From Gleimia hominis (GTDB taxonomy: Bacteria; Actinomycetota; Actinomycetes; Actinomycetales; Actinomycetaceae): a stretch of DNA of 64,000 nucleotides. The position numbers and the translations under genes are program-made. The DNA is taken from positions 1,054,001 through 1,118,000 of the forward strand of contig NZ_CP126963.1 of NCBI RefSeq assembly GCF_002871945.2. Reading direction: 5' to 3'. Shown here piece after piece: positions 1 through 9,545 of the stretch (position 1 is its first letter; every line of letters begins with the position of its first letter). The notes beneath the pieces are model-generated. The model saw only the letters and a list, made by a program, of their open reading frames with translations. It did no database searches and was not told the DNA's origin.

Positions 1-761
1 ACGATCTGCACCAGCACCGCCGGCACATCCATCACATTCAACCCGATGATCACAACCGCAAACAGAATGTATGCAATCGCCATGGAGGGCGCAAGAACCT
101 CAGCGAAACGGGCAACTGGTTTAATCCCAGCAAAAATGATTGGTGCGCTAATCAGCAGCAAAACCAGCGCCACGCTCCAGGTGGGTACGTTGAACTGGGT
201 GGACACCACGTTTGAAATCGTGTTCGCCTGCACCATGTTGAATGAGAATCCGTACGCGAAAATCAAGAAGATGGCGAACACGGCGCCCACTCGTTTTGAC
301 CCGAGTGCGTCGCGAATGTAATAGGCAGGCCCGCCGCGGAAAGACCCGTCTTTAGAGCGGATCTTGAACAGCTGCGCCAACACGGCCTCAATGAACGCCG
401 TTGACATCCCTAAAATCGCAACGATCCACATCCAGAACACGGCGCCGGGGCCGCCGAGGACGATCGCGATCGCAACCCCAGCAATATTGCCGGTCCCCAC
501 GCGCGACGCCAGGCCAATCGCGAAAGCTTGGAACGAGGAAATCCCCCCTTCCGCATCCGCCCGGGAGGAGAAAACCGCTTTCAAGGCTGCGGGGAAGAAC
601 CGCAGTTGCACGCCGCGCGTCCAGATTGTGAACACGATTCCGGCGGCAGCGAGCGCGTAAATCACGTTCATCTGCAACGGATTATCGTAAAACAATGTAA
701 AAAGATTCGCCAGCGTTGAATCAATGGATTCAAACGTATCAACGATGCTTGCTGAGTACAT
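1..761 (-). CDS. Sodium:alanine/glycine symporter (AGCS family), 3' end cut by window
   Basis: Reading the minus strand from 761 gives an uninterrupted frame to the window edge, so about 253 N-terminal residues are visible and the C-terminus is missing. AGCS proteins import alanine or glycine with sodium through the inner membrane. The family signatures are present: ISSFQAFAIGLASRVGTGNI, the GGPGAVFWMW segment and the FRGGPAYY loop. The ATG at 761 is preceded by GGAAAGGGAG at good spacing. It lies 68 bp downstream of the next symporter gene and is probably the last visible cistron of the same four-gene run. It reads GTGNIAG where the next two paralogues have GIGNIGG, so it is more distant from them. 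Substrate specificity cannot be read from the sequence. Confidence 0.9.
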   Translation of the reverse strand, partial: MYSASIVDTFESIDSTLANLFTLFYDNPLQMNVIYALAAAGIVFTIWTRGVQLRFFPAALKAVFSSRADAEGGISSFQAFAIGLASRVGTGNIAGVAIAIVLGGPGAVFWMWIVAILGMSTAFIEAVLAQLFKIRSKDGSFRGGPAYYIRDALGSKRVGAVFAIFLIFAYGFSFNMVQANTISNVVSTQFNVPTWSVALVLLLISAPIIFAGIKPVARFAEVLAPSMAIAYILFAVVIIGLNVMDVPAVLVQI

Positions 762-829
762 AGGTACTCCCTTTCCAGGTCAATGGCGGTTTAGCGCTGC
801 GGCCACCCAGAGCGGTCACATGCGGTTAT

Positions 830-2269
830 TTACCGTAGCTCACCATTCCACACGCCCTCTTGCGTGAGTTCACGCAATTCGGGGTATCGGTTTGCATTGA
901 ACACGAGTGGTTTGCCGCGCCGCTTCAAACTCTCCCAATCCTGCAGCACCAAACGCACCCACCGCACCAACACGACGATGGCCACGAGGTTAATAATAGC
1001 GCCCAACCCCAAGAGTAAGTCAGATAATGCCCAAGCAACGGGCAAGTTCACAATTGCGCCGGCAGATGCTGCCAACACTGCGGCCGCCCGATAAACCAAC
1101 GTGACCGCCGGCCTGCGACTCAGATGATCGAGCGCCACCTGCCCGTGCGAGTATGCGCCGTACGCCGACGTGTAGCCAAACACGAAGATCATCAGGGACA
1201 TCGGCAATGCCATCCACGAGCCCAAGGAGGAGGTCACAGCTTGGGCAGTTAAGGAACCCGCAGCTTGCGTCGGCATCGCGGGATGGTAGGCGCCCGAAAC
1301 GAGGATCAGCAAAGCGGTGGCGGTGCACACCACAATCGTGTCGATGAACACGCCCAGTGATTGCACGAGGCCTTGCTGCACCGGGTGGGCGACGGTGGCT
1401 GCCCCCGCGTTGTTCGGGGTGGTGCCCAGGCCAGCTTCGTTAGAGAACAGGCCGCGGCGCGCCCCGTTCACCAACGCTACGAACAACCCGCCGGTCACGC
1501 CACCCGCCACTTGGGTGGGGCCGAATGCAGCGGTGATTATCCACCCGAAGGCGGCGGCTGCGGCAGCGGGGTTCAGCGCCAGCACCGCGATCGTCACCAA
1601 AATGTACAGGCCCGCCATGATGGGTGTTAAATACTCGGAGGCACGCGCCACCGAGTACATGCCGCCCAAGATCACGGGTGCGAGGAGGACGAGGAAGATC
1701 AGCATCGTCACCCACGTGGGTACGCCGTGGTTCGCCCCGAGGGTGGACGCAACCGTGTTGACCTGCACCATGGGCACGGCCAAGCCGGATGCGACGACGG
1801 AAATGCACGCCGAAACCGCGGCCACGCGTTTCCACCCCAGGGCGCGGGAAATGTAGTAGGCGGGTCCGCCTCGGTAAATACCGGGTTCTACTTCTGATTT
1901 GAAGATTTGCGCGAGTACGCATTCAACGAATGAGGTTGCCATCCCGACTGCGGCCACGATCCACATCCAGAAGATCGCGCCTGGCCCACCCATAATAAGA
2001 GCGAGTGCCACGCCCCCGATGTTTCCGATTCCAATGCGCGTGCCCAGGCCAACGGCGAAGGCTTGGAAGGAACTGACTTCTTGCCCTTTGATGCTGCGCG
2101 CCCCTTTGAGTGCGCGGATCATGTTTGGGAAGTGGCGGATTTGCACGCCCCGCATGTAGATGGTGAGGTATATGCCCACCCCAATCAGAAGGAAGACTAG
2201 GACCCATGAATAGAGCATTTGCGCCGCCCATTGCACTGCGCTTGCTACCCCGTTCATTAATGTCGTCAT
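830..2269 (-). CDS. Sodium:alanine/glycine symporter (AGCS family)
   Basis: This encodes a 479-residue multi-pass transporter of the alanine or glycine:cation symporter family. Visible signatures are SSFQAFAVGLGTRIGIGNIG, GGPGAIFWMWIVAAVGM, FRGGPAYY-type loop (YRGGPAYY here) and the RRGLFSNEAGLGTTPN motif in the second half. A longer frame begins at 2308, but that start would run into the preceding gene. The ATG at 2269 has GGAGA in front of it and leaves a 19-bp gap, so it is preferred. The protein is very similar to the one encoded just upstream (2289-3743), sharing long identical stretches, which suggests a fairly recent tandem duplication. Substrate is inferred only at family level. Confidence 0.93.
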   Translation of the reverse strand: MTTLMNGVASAVQWAAQMLYSWVLVFLLIGVGIYLTIYMRGVQIRHFPNMIRALKGARSIKGQEVSSFQAFAVGLGTRIGIGNIGGVALALIMGGPGAIFWMWIVAAVGMATSFVECVLAQIFKSEVEPGIYRGGPAYYISRALGWKRVAAVSACISVVASGLAVPMVQVNTVASTLGANHGVPTWVTMLIFLVLLAPVILGGMYSVARASEYLTPIMAGLYILVTIAVLALNPAAAAAAFGWIITAAFGPTQVAGGVTGGLFVALVNGARRGLFSNEAGLGTTPNNAGAATVAHPVQQGLVQSLGVFIDTIVVCTATALLILVSGAYHPAMPTQAAGSLTAQAVTSSLGSWMALPMSLMIFVFGYTSAYGAYSHGQVALDHLSRRPAVTLVYRAAAVLAASAGAIVNLPVAWALSDLLLGLGAIINLVAIVVLVRWVRLVLQDWESLKRRGKPLVFNANRYPELRELTQEGVWNGELR

Positions 2270-2288
2270 GTCTAGTCTCCGATCGTTG

Positions 2289-3743
2289 TTACTGCACCTT
2301 CCTATCACTACCCTCAGACCACACCCTGTTTTCCAGGATTGGCCTGAGGCGGGGATACTTACCGGCGTTAAACACGGGGCGCGTACCGAGTTGGGTTTGT
2401 TTCTCCCAATCTTCGAGCGCGACCCGCACCCACCGCACCAACACGACGATGGCGACGAGGTTGATGATTCCGCCCAGGCCGAGGAGGAAATCCGACAGTG
2501 CCCACACGACCGGTAGTTTAACGACGGCTCCCAACCCGGCTACGGCCACGGCTAGTACGCGAAAGCCCCACGAGGCCGCGCGGTTGGAGGTCAGTGAGTC
2601 CAGTGCAACTTGCCCATAAGAGTATGCACCGTAGGCGGAGGTGTATCCAAATATAAAGATGATTAGCGACATGGGGAGTGCCATCCACGAACCCAGGGAG
2701 GAAGTGACGGCTTGGGCGGTTAACGAGCCCGCTGCCGCCGGGTCCATGCCCGGGGTGTAAACGCCAGACACGAGGATCAGTAGGGCGGTGGCGGTGCACA
2801 CGACGATGGTGTCTACGAACACGCCGAAGGCTTGCAAGAATCCTTGTTGCACGGGGTGGTCTACCGCGGCTGCGCCGGCCGCGTTCGGGGTGGTGCCCAG
2901 CCCGGCTTCGTTAGAGAACAAGCCGCGGCGCGCCCCGTTCACGAGGGCGACGAACAATCCGCCGGTTACGCCACCAGCTACTTGGGTGGGTCCGAATGCG
3001 GCGGTGAAAATGCTGGTTAGGGCCGCGAGCGCTTGGCCGGGGTGCAGGACAAGCACCACGAGGGTGATGACCACGTAGGCGCCGGCCATGATGGGCGCTA
3101 AGTATTCGGACGCGCGGGCTACGGAACGGATTCCCCCTAGGATCACGGGTGCGAGTAGCAACAGGAAGAACAGCATTGTGGAGTACGTGGGTACCCCGTG
3201 GTTGGCAGCAAACGTGGCGGCCACGGTGTTGACCTGCACCATGGGTACGGCGAATCCGCAGGCGAGTACCGTGATTGCGGCAAACACTACGGCCGCTGGT
3301 TTACAGTTCAGACCTTGCCGCAGGTAGTACGCTGGCCCGCCGCGGAACGTGCCGTCTGCGTGGCGGACTTTGAATAGTTGTGCCAGTACGGATTCGACGA
3401 ATGAGGATGCCATTCCGACCGCGGCGACGATCCACATCCAGAAGATCGCGCCGGGCCCACCCATAATTAGGGCAAGCGCCACCCCACCGATGTTTCCAAT
3501 GCCGATGCGCGTGCCGATTCCAACTGCGAACGCTTGGAATGAGGAGATCCCATTTCGGCTTGCTGTCCGCGAGTTCGCTAGCGAGCGGACCATGTCTTTG
3601 AAATGTCGAAATTGCACGCCCTTCAGGTACGCGGTTAACGCCAGGCCAACGCCGATCAGCAGGAACAGTAGGACCCACGAGTACAGCATGTCCACTGCCC
3701 ACATGAGCGTGTTTTCAAGTGTCGAAAGAATCCTGGTAATCAT
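2289..3743 (-). CDS. Sodium:alanine/glycine symporter (AGCS family)
   Basis: This is a 484-residue membrane symporter with the full AGCS layout: an N-terminal hydrophobic helix, the GTRIGIGNIGGVALALIMGG core, FRGGPAYYLRQGL, VQVNTVAATF, and the RRGLFSNEAGLGTTPNAAGA motif. The family couples sodium entry to uptake of alanine, glycine or a related small amino acid. The ATG at 3743 is preceded by GGGAG. The gene starts 13 bp after the paralogue at 3757-5178 and is followed 19 bp later by its closest relative, so the three are almost certainly cotranscribed. Full length for the family; nothing broken is visible. Confidence 0.93.
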   Translation of the reverse strand: MITRILSTLENTLMWAVDMLYSWVLLFLLIGVGLALTAYLKGVQFRHFKDMVRSLANSRTASRNGISSFQAFAVGIGTRIGIGNIGGVALALIMGGPGAIFWMWIVAAVGMASSFVESVLAQLFKVRHADGTFRGGPAYYLRQGLNCKPAAVVFAAITVLACGFAVPMVQVNTVAATFAANHGVPTYSTMLFFLLLLAPVILGGIRSVARASEYLAPIMAGAYVVITLVVLVLHPGQALAALTSIFTAAFGPTQVAGGVTGGLFVALVNGARRGLFSNEAGLGTTPNAAGAAAVDHPVQQGFLQAFGVFVDTIVVCTATALLILVSGVYTPGMDPAAAGSLTAQAVTSSLGSWMALPMSLIIFIFGYTSAYGAYSYGQVALDSLTSNRAASWGFRVLAVAVAGLGAVVKLPVVWALSDFLLGLGGIINLVAIVVLVRWVRVALEDWEKQTQLGTRPVFNAGKYPRLRPILENRVWSEGSDRKVQ

Positions 3744-3756
3744 GCTTAGCTCCCGT

Positions 3757-5178
3757 TTACTGCGCTACTTCGGCAGGTAGTTTTGCGGGTAGAAATTCAC
3801 ATTCTTGAGGGTTGAAGGGCGCGCCTTTGCGTGATTCGTAATCTCTGAGTACGCCCACGACCCACTTGTAGAGGTACAGCAGTGCGAGCAGGTTCATCAC
3901 CGTCATGACGGCCATGGCGATGTCCACCATGTTCCACACCAGCTGTAGGCTGGCTACCGCGCCGATCCCAACAGAGGCAACGGAAACGATGCGCACGATC
4001 CACCGGCCCACGGGGGAAGAGACGATGAAGTCCATGTTCACTTCGGAATACACGTAGGCGGCGATTATAGAGGAGAATGCGAGCACGAAAATCATGATCG
4101 CCATGGGGATCACAGTCCAGTTCCCCAACTCGTTTTGGACCGCCAACATCGTTAAGTTTGAGGGGTTAACTCCGGGCGCAGACCAGACGCGTTCCCCAGC
4201 GATTAGGATCACCATGGCGGTTGCGGTGCACACGATGATGGTGTCTACGAACACGCCTAGGGATTGCACAAACCCCTGTTTAACCGGGTGGTCTACGGTG
4301 GCGGTTGCAGCCGCGTTCGGGGCGGTGCCCTGACCCGCTTCGTTTGAAAACATGCCGCGCTGCGTCCCGGTAATGAGGGCGGCGAGGATTCCCCCACCAA
4401 GGCCGGAGACGATTGGTTTGGGAGCGAATGCGCTCGCGAAAATGAGTGAGAAGAGGCCCGGTAGTTTCGACAGGTTCATGAGCATGATTACAACGACGAC
4501 GAGGACGTAGAACGTAGCCATGATGGGCGCCAAGTACTCGGTTACCCGCGCCACGCGCCGTACCCCACCGAAAATGACGGGGGCTGCGCACACCACCATT
4601 ATGATCGCGATTTGCGTTTCACTCAGCGCCGTGGTTTCCACCACCGTTTGAGCAATTGCGTTCGCCTGCACGGAAGTGATTACGAATCCGCACGTGACGA
4701 TCGTGATGATCGCAAAAACCACGCCCAGTGCGCGCGAATGCATTCCCAGCCGCATGTAGTACGCGGGGCCACCACGGAAAGACCCGTCGGGCCCGCGCAC
4801 TTTGAATACTTGGGCGAGCGTTGCCTCAAAAAACGCGGTCGCCATCCCCACTAGCGCCACTCCCCACATCCACACGAGGGCCCCGGGGCCACCGAACATG
4901 AGGGCGGCGGCCACCCCGAAAACGTTCCCAATGCCCACGCGGGCTGCCAGCGAAATCGTGAACGCTTGGAACGATGAGATTCCGCCGTGCGCGTCCCCTC
5001 GGGAATGTAAAACCGTGCGCACCATGCGCGGTAGGTGGCGGACTTGGACGAAACGGGTGATGACAGTAAAAAAGACGCCCGCGCCGAACAGGACCCACAT
5101 TGTGACGTGCAGGGTAATCCAGTCCGCAACCGCACCTACAGATTCGGCGGCGCTGAGGGCGTAAATAGTACTGTGCAT
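3757..5178 (-). CDS. Sodium:alanine/glycine symporter (AGCS family), first gene of the run
   Basis: The 473-residue product carries AGCS signatures but differs clearly from its two neighbours: SLAARVGIGNVFGVAAALMF instead of GTRIGIGNIGG, QRGMFSNEAGQGTAPNAAAT instead of RRGLFSNEAGLGTTPN, and an extended loop ERVWSAPGVNPSN. It is therefore an older paralogue, possibly with another substrate. The ATG at 5178 follows GCGAGG. It is the most upstream of four symporter genes, so the operon promoter should lie in the 197-bp divergent gap toward the helicase gene at 5376. Confidence 0.92.
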   Translation of the reverse strand: MHSTIYALSAAESVGAVADWITLHVTMWVLFGAGVFFTVITRFVQVRHLPRMVRTVLHSRGDAHGGISSFQAFTISLAARVGIGNVFGVAAALMFGGPGALVWMWGVALVGMATAFFEATLAQVFKVRGPDGSFRGGPAYYMRLGMHSRALGVVFAIITIVTCGFVITSVQANAIAQTVVETTALSETQIAIIMVVCAAPVIFGGVRRVARVTEYLAPIMATFYVLVVVVIMLMNLSKLPGLFSLIFASAFAPKPIVSGLGGGILAALITGTQRGMFSNEAGQGTAPNAAATATVDHPVKQGFVQSLGVFVDTIIVCTATAMVILIAGERVWSAPGVNPSNLTMLAVQNELGNWTVIPMAIMIFVLAFSSIIAAYVYSEVNMDFIVSSPVGRWIVRIVSVASVGIGAVASLQLVWNMVDIAMAVMTVMNLLALLYLYKWVVGVLRDYESRKGAPFNPQECEFLPAKLPAEVAQ

Positions 5179-5302
5179 CAGAACCTCGCATATCTAACTC
5201 CACAGACAGTGGGGTGTATCAGCGTGAATATACTCGCATGAGTTTACCGAACTGTTTTCTAAACCCCGCATTACCCCGGGAGTTTGTTCAATAACTGGAA
5301 CG

Positions 5303-5376
5303 CCCGGTTTTTGGCTGCGCGAAAAATAGGGAACCCGGTGTTTGGCTGGGCCCAAGTTTTTGAGACAATCGACTTA
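5303..5376 (+). promoter_or_regulatory. Direct repeat and leaderless promoter candidate before the helicase gene
   Basis: Two 15-bp direct repeats with one mismatch, cccggtttttggctg (5303-5317) and cccggtgtttggctg (5334-5348), sit 31 bp apart, about three helical turns. The second overlaps a possible -35 (TTGGCT) that is 16 bp from GACAAT (5364-5369). GACAAT ends 6 nt before the ATG, which would place transcription start on the start codon. Repeats and hexamers are seen; their function is inference. Confidence 0.4.
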
Positions 5377-8021
5377 TGGCCGCATTGAACTCACTGCTTG
5401 ACGACTTGGAAGACCGCGAACAATTAGATGACGAAGAAGCCATCTACACGGCGTTCACCACGTGGGCGGAAGAATCTGGCCGGCCCCTGTACCCGCACCA
5501 AGACGAGGCGTTCCTGGAGCTGCTAGACGACCAGCACGTCATTGCCGCCACCCCCACGGGTTCGGGTAAGTCCATGATCGCACTCTCGGCGCATTTCTTG
5601 TCGCTCGCACGTGGCGGGCGGTCGTACTACACTGCCCCACTCAAAGCGTTGGTGTCAGAAAAGTTCTTTGACCTCGTTGCCCTGTTTGGTTCCGCGAACG
5701 TCGGAATGGTGACCGGGGACGCGTCCGTGAATGCGAACGCACCGATTATTTGCTGCACCGCAGAAATCCTCGCTAACCAAGCATTGCGTGAGGGCGCGGA
5801 TTTGGATGCGGACATGGTGATTATGGACGAGTTCCATTTTTACGCGGACCCAGATCGGGGGTGGGCGTGGCAGGTTCCACTCTTGGAGCTACCGCGCGTG
5901 CAGTTCGTGCTCATGTCCGCCACCTTGGGGGACGTCACGTTTTTTCAGCAGGACCTGAAGAAACGAACGGGCCGCTCGGTGGCGCTGGTGAATGATGCGC
6001 AGCGCCCCGTTCCCTTGGAAATGTCTTTTTCCTACGACCGCCTGGCCACGGTGGTGGCGGATTTGATTGAGGCAGGTAAGTACCCCATTTACATCGTGCA
6101 CTTTGGGCAAAAAGCCGCGATGAGCACCGCGCATGCACTGGCCCGTGAAACCCTGGTGTCTAAACATCATGCGCAGCGCATCAAGGACGCGATCGGGGGA
6201 TTCAAGTTTGGCCGCGGTTTCGGCCAGATCCTACGGCGCCTACTTGTTGCGGGCGTGGGGGTGCACCACGCGGGGATGCTGCCGCGCTACCGTCGGCTCG
6301 TTGAAAAGCTCACGCAAGCGGGTGTGCTCGCGGTGATCTGTGGTACTGACACGCTCGGCGTGGGGATTAACGTTCCGATCACCACGGTGCTGCTCACGTC
6401 CCTCGTGAAATTCGATGGTCGCCGCCAGCGGATCCTGTCTGCCCGCGAGTTCCACCAGATTGCCGGGCGGGCCGGGCGCGCTGGATTCGATGAAGTCGGT
6501 TGGGTGGTGGTGCAAGCCCCGGAGCACGTGATTGAGAACCGGATCGAAGAAAAGAAGGCGGGTGATGACCCGAAAAAGCGGCGCAAACTCGTGAAGAAGA
6601 AACCCGAGGCCGGGCAAGTCAGCTGGTCCGAATCCACATTTGAACGCCTGCAGCATGCACAGCCGGAACCGCTGTCGTCCCAGTTCGAGTTCTCTCACTC
6701 AATAGTGCTGAACGTGCTGGCGAACCCCCAGTCCCCCACCGAACACCTGCTGTATTTGGCCACCGAGAACCACTCTGAACCCGCGGTTTCGAACCCGCAT
6801 TTGCGCCGCCTTGGGCAGATTTACACGTCGTTGCGCCAGGCCGGCGTGGTGGACAAACTATCCACTGCGACCGCCCAAGAGCGGGGGGTGGATCGGTTGC
6901 AGCTCGTGCGTTCCCTCCCGGAAGATTTTGCGCTCAACCAACCGCTCTCCCCGTTCGCATTGGCGGCGTTAGACTTACTGGACCCGGACGCCCCGACGTA
7001 CGCGTTGGATGTCGTGTCAGTAGTCGAAGCGGTTTTGGAAAATCCGCGTCCCCTTTTGTTTGCCCAGTTGCATGAGGCGAAAGGCCATGCGGTGGAGCAG
7101 ATGAAAGCCGCGGGGTTGGACTACGCAGATCGGATGGAAGCGTTAGAGGAAGTGACGTGGCCGCAGCCGCTTGCGGAACTGCTGGTGCCTGCTTTTCGGA
7201 CGTTTGAGGAGTCGAACCCGTGGGTGCTGGGCCATGAGCTTGCCCCCAAGTCGGTGGTGCGCTTCATGGTGGAGAACGCGATGACGTTTTCGGATCTGAT
7301 TTCGCGTTTCGACATTGCCCGTTCCGAGGGCGTGGTGCTGCGTTACCTCTCCGACGCGTACCGGGCGCTGCGTCAGATTGTGCCCGACCGGTACCGCACG
7401 GACGAGGTTGAGCAGATTCTAGACTGGCTGGCCGGTCTGATTAAGGCGGTGGACTCCTCCCTGTTAGACGAGTGGGAGGCACTATCGAATCCGCAGGCCG
7501 CTAAGCCAAGCGATGCGGCGAACACTGACACTGCGGTGGAGCGCGCGTTCGGCGCCGATGCAGACGGGGTGGTGCGCATGAGTTCAAATCCGCACCTGCT
7601 GGCCCGCGCGGTGCGTAACGAAGTGTTCCGCCGCGTGGACCGGTTCACGTTGGATGACGTGGATGGGCTCGCGGGTTTTGAGGATTCGGACGGGGCAGAG
7701 AAGTGGACAGCGGACCGGTGGGATAGTGTTCTGGACCGGTACTACGCGGAGTACGACTGGCTTGGTGCCAGCGCGGAGGCGCGTTCCAGCGCCCGCTTCA
7801 CGCTAACGGCAGATGCGACGGACGCGGACCTTGTGGACGCGGGCGTGCCCGACCGTTTAGTTGAGGCAAATGCGGATCTGACCGACCGCATGCTCGTCAG
7901 CTACACGTTCGAGGACCCAGATGGTGATGGGGACTGGCGCCTGGTGGCACTGGTGGACTTGGCGTTAACCCGCGAGCGGGACGAGGTGTGCTTGCGACTG
8001 TTGAGTGTGGGCCCGCGGTGA
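5376..8021 (+). CDS. DEAD/DEAH-box (Ski2-like) helicase with DUF3516 C-terminal region
   Basis: The 881-residue protein is a superfamily 2 nucleic-acid helicase. Motif I is ATPTGSGKS (about residues 58-66), motif II is DEFH (151-154), motif III is MSATL (about 180) and motif VI is HQIAGRAGRAG (360-370). The helicase core is followed by a basic stretch rich in Lys and Arg (about 390-410) and then a long C-terminal region of the DUF3516 type found in actinobacteria. Its nucleic-acid target is not known from sequence; an RNA remodelling role is plausible because the fold resembles Ski2/Mtr4 enzymes. The ATG lacks a ribosome binding site and a -10-like hexamer ends 6 nt upstream, so the mRNA may be leaderless. 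The next gene overlaps its stop by 4 bp. Confidence 0.92.
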   Translation: MAALNSLLDDLEDREQLDDEEAIYTAFTTWAEESGRPLYPHQDEAFLELLDDQHVIAATPTGSGKSMIALSAHFLSLARGGRSYYTAPLKALVSEKFFDLVALFGSANVGMVTGDASVNANAPIICCTAEILANQALREGADLDADMVIMDEFHFYADPDRGWAWQVPLLELPRVQFVLMSATLGDVTFFQQDLKKRTGRSVALVNDAQRPVPLEMSFSYDRLATVVADLIEAGKYPIYIVHFGQKAAMSTAHALARETLVSKHHAQRIKDAIGGFKFGRGFGQILRRLLVAGVGVHHAGMLPRYRRLVEKLTQAGVLAVICGTDTLGVGINVPITTVLLTSLVKFDGRRQRILSAREFHQIAGRAGRAGFDEVGWVVVQAPEHVIENRIEEKKAGDDPKKRRKLVKKKPEAGQVSWSESTFERLQHAQPEPLSSQFEFSHSIVLNVLANPQSPTEHLLYLATENHSEPAVSNPHLRRLGQIYTSLRQAGVVDKLSTATAQERGVDRLQLVRSLPEDFALNQPLSPFALAALDLLDPDAPTYALDVVSVVEAVLENPRPLLFAQLHEAKGHAVEQMKAAGLDYADRMEALEEVTWPQPLAELLVPAFRTFEESNPWVLGHELAPKSVVRFMVENAMTFSDLISRFDIARSEGVVLRYLSDAYRALRQIVPDRYRTDEVEQILDWLAGLIKAVDSSLLDEWEALSNPQAAKPSDAANTDTAVERAFGADADGVVRMSSNPHLLARAVRNEVFRRVDRFTLDDVDGLAGFEDSDGAEKWTADRWDSVLDRYYAEYDWLGASAEARSSARFTLTADATDADLVDAGVPDRLVEANADLTDRMLVSYTFEDPDGDGDWRLVALVDLALTRERDEVCLRLLSVGPR

Positions 8022-8464
8022 GGGTGACGGGGCGGCCGCAGGTTCGCGAGGGCCTCAAGTTCTTACTGGTGGGCGGCATGAACTACGTGGTGGACCTGGG
8101 GGTGTTCAATGCGTTGCGATTCACTATGCTGAGCCACTATGTGGTTACGGCGAAAGTGATCTCAGCGGTGGCGGCAACGTTGTTTTCGTGGGTGATGAAC
8201 CGGTCTTGGACGTTCGCTAACCGGCAGCGGCATTCCCTGGGCCGCGAGTTCGTTAGTTTTATGGTGATTAACGCACTCGGTTTAGCCCCACCTGTGGTGT
8301 GCCTGTGGGTGTCGCACTACCTGATGGGGCTCACGGACGCGCTTGCGGACAATGTGTCTGCGAACATTATTGGGGTTGGTTTAGGTACCCTGTTGCGCTA
8401 CGTGGGGTATTCACAGGTGGCGTTCGGCCCGCGGCGGACCAAAGCTGAAAGGGAGCCGCGGTAG
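8018..8464 (+). CDS. GtrA family membrane protein
   Basis: This encodes about 148 residues with four predicted membrane helices and the GtrA N-terminal pattern (FLLVGGMNYVVDLGVFNAL, then NRSWTF after helix two). GtrA proteins are small membrane proteins implicated in moving lipid-linked sugars for cell-envelope polysaccharide. The preferred start is the GTG at 8018, which overlaps the helicase stop as GTGA and suggests translational coupling; an upstream GTG at 7988 in the same frame would lie well inside the helicase gene. No glycosyltransferase is adjacent, so the glycan it serves is unknown. Confidence 0.8.
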   Translation: MRVTGRPQVREGLKFLLVGGMNYVVDLGVFNALRFTMLSHYVVTAKVISAVAATLFSWVMNRSWTFANRQRHSLGREFVSFMVINALGLAPPVVCLWVSHYLMGLTDALADNVSANIIGVGLGTLLRYVGYSQVAFGPRRTKAEREPR

Positions 8465-8473
8465 GCTCTAAGT

Positions 8474-9190
8474 GTGAGTGAAAGTATTGATTGTCGAATC
8501 GACAGGATCCTAGAACAAATCCACACTTCCGCGCAGCAGGCGGGGCGTGATCGCGCACACGTGCAGCTGGAGCTGGCGGTCAAGACCCGTACGGTCAACG
8601 AGATCGCGCAGGCGGTTCACGCGTTGAACAAGCGGGGGCAGCGAGCCATTTTGGGGCAGAACCGGGTGCAGGAAGCGCAGGTGAGCACCCCGGGGTTGCG
8701 CGATCTTGGGATTGCGGATTTTTATCCGACCTTGATTGGGCCGCTTCAGAAAAACAAGATCAACCACGCTTTACGGGTGGTTGAGGAAATTGAGACGCTC
8801 GATACCCTCAAGCTGGCGCAAGCGGTAGCTAAACGCGTGGAACCGGGGCGCGTGCTGAACGTGATGGTGCAGGTGAATACCGCGAGGGAAGACACGAAGT
8901 CGGGAGTGGATCCAGAGCATGCGCTCGAACTGGCTGGGGCAATAAGTGAGCTGCCCGCACTGCACCTGGTTGGCTTCATGACGATTGGGGCGCACACGGA
9001 TGACGAAACGCTGGTGCGACGCTCTTTTGCCCAGCTGCGGCAGATTCGCGATGCGGCGGTGCAGCAGGGGCTTGTGGACGCAACGGAACTGTCTATGGGG
9101 ATGAGCGGTGATTTTCCCCTGGCGATCGCCGAAGGTGCGACCCGCGTGCGGATAGGTTCGATGGCGTTTGGGCCGCGTCGGGTAGCGTAA
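8474..9190 (+). CDS. YggS/PROSC family PLP-binding protein
   Basis: The 238-residue product is a pyridoxal-phosphate homeostasis protein of the YggS/PLPBP family, a single alanine-racemase-like barrel that binds PLP and affects amino-acid and vitamin B6 balance. The PLP lysine is expected in LELAVKTRT near the N-terminus. Other family motifs are NRVQEAQ, IGPLQKNKINHAL and the C-terminal MGMSGDFPLAIAEGATRVRI. The GTG start at 8474 has no ribosome binding site, but TAGGCT ends 6 nt before it, so a leaderless transcript is likely. In many Gram-positive bacteria this gene lies near ftsZ and sepF; here it does not. Confidence 0.9.
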   Translation: MSESIDCRIDRILEQIHTSAQQAGRDRAHVQLELAVKTRTVNEIAQAVHALNKRGQRAILGQNRVQEAQVSTPGLRDLGIADFYPTLIGPLQKNKINHALRVVEEIETLDTLKLAQAVAKRVEPGRVLNVMVQVNTAREDTKSGVDPEHALELAGAISELPALHLVGFMTIGAHTDDETLVRRSFAQLRQIRDAAVQQGLVDATELSMGMSGDFPLAIAEGATRVRIGSMAFGPRRVA

Positions 9191-9266
9191 CGGCGTTTAA
9201 ACGTATAAGTTCTAATTGGTATCTGTAAGTCACCTGACTTACCCACTAACACGTTAGGAGCGGCAA

Positions 9267-9503
9267 ATGTCAGCAGAAGATAAGATTGAGAACAAGGCCG
9301 AGAACCTAGGCGGCAAAGTAAAAGAGGGTGTCGGCAAAGTAACCGACGACAAGGGTTTGAAGTCCGAAGGTAAAGCAGACCAGGCTTCGTCCAAGATCAA
9401 GGATGCGTTCGAGACCGCTAAGGATAAGGTTGAGGAGCTCGGCGAAGACGCAAAAGCGGGCTTCAACAAACTGAAGGATGAAATTACTGGCGACGATAAG
9501 TAG
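9267..9503 (+). CDS. CsbD-like stress protein
   Basis: A 78-residue, very hydrophilic, Lys/Glu/Asp-rich protein with the CsbD pattern of repeated amphipathic blocks (KAENLGGKVKEGVGKVTDDK). CsbD family members are general stress proteins of unknown biochemical role. The ATG at 9267 is preceded by AGGAG at ideal spacing. The gene stands alone and ends just before a strong hairpin terminator. Confidence 0.85.
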   Translation: MSAEDKIENKAENLGGKVKEGVGKVTDDKGLKSEGKADQASSKIKDAFETAKDKVEELGEDAKAGFNKLKDEITGDDK

Positions 9504-9545
9504 CACTAGCCAGTAGCTTTTTACAAGCTCGATTACGCTACAAAC

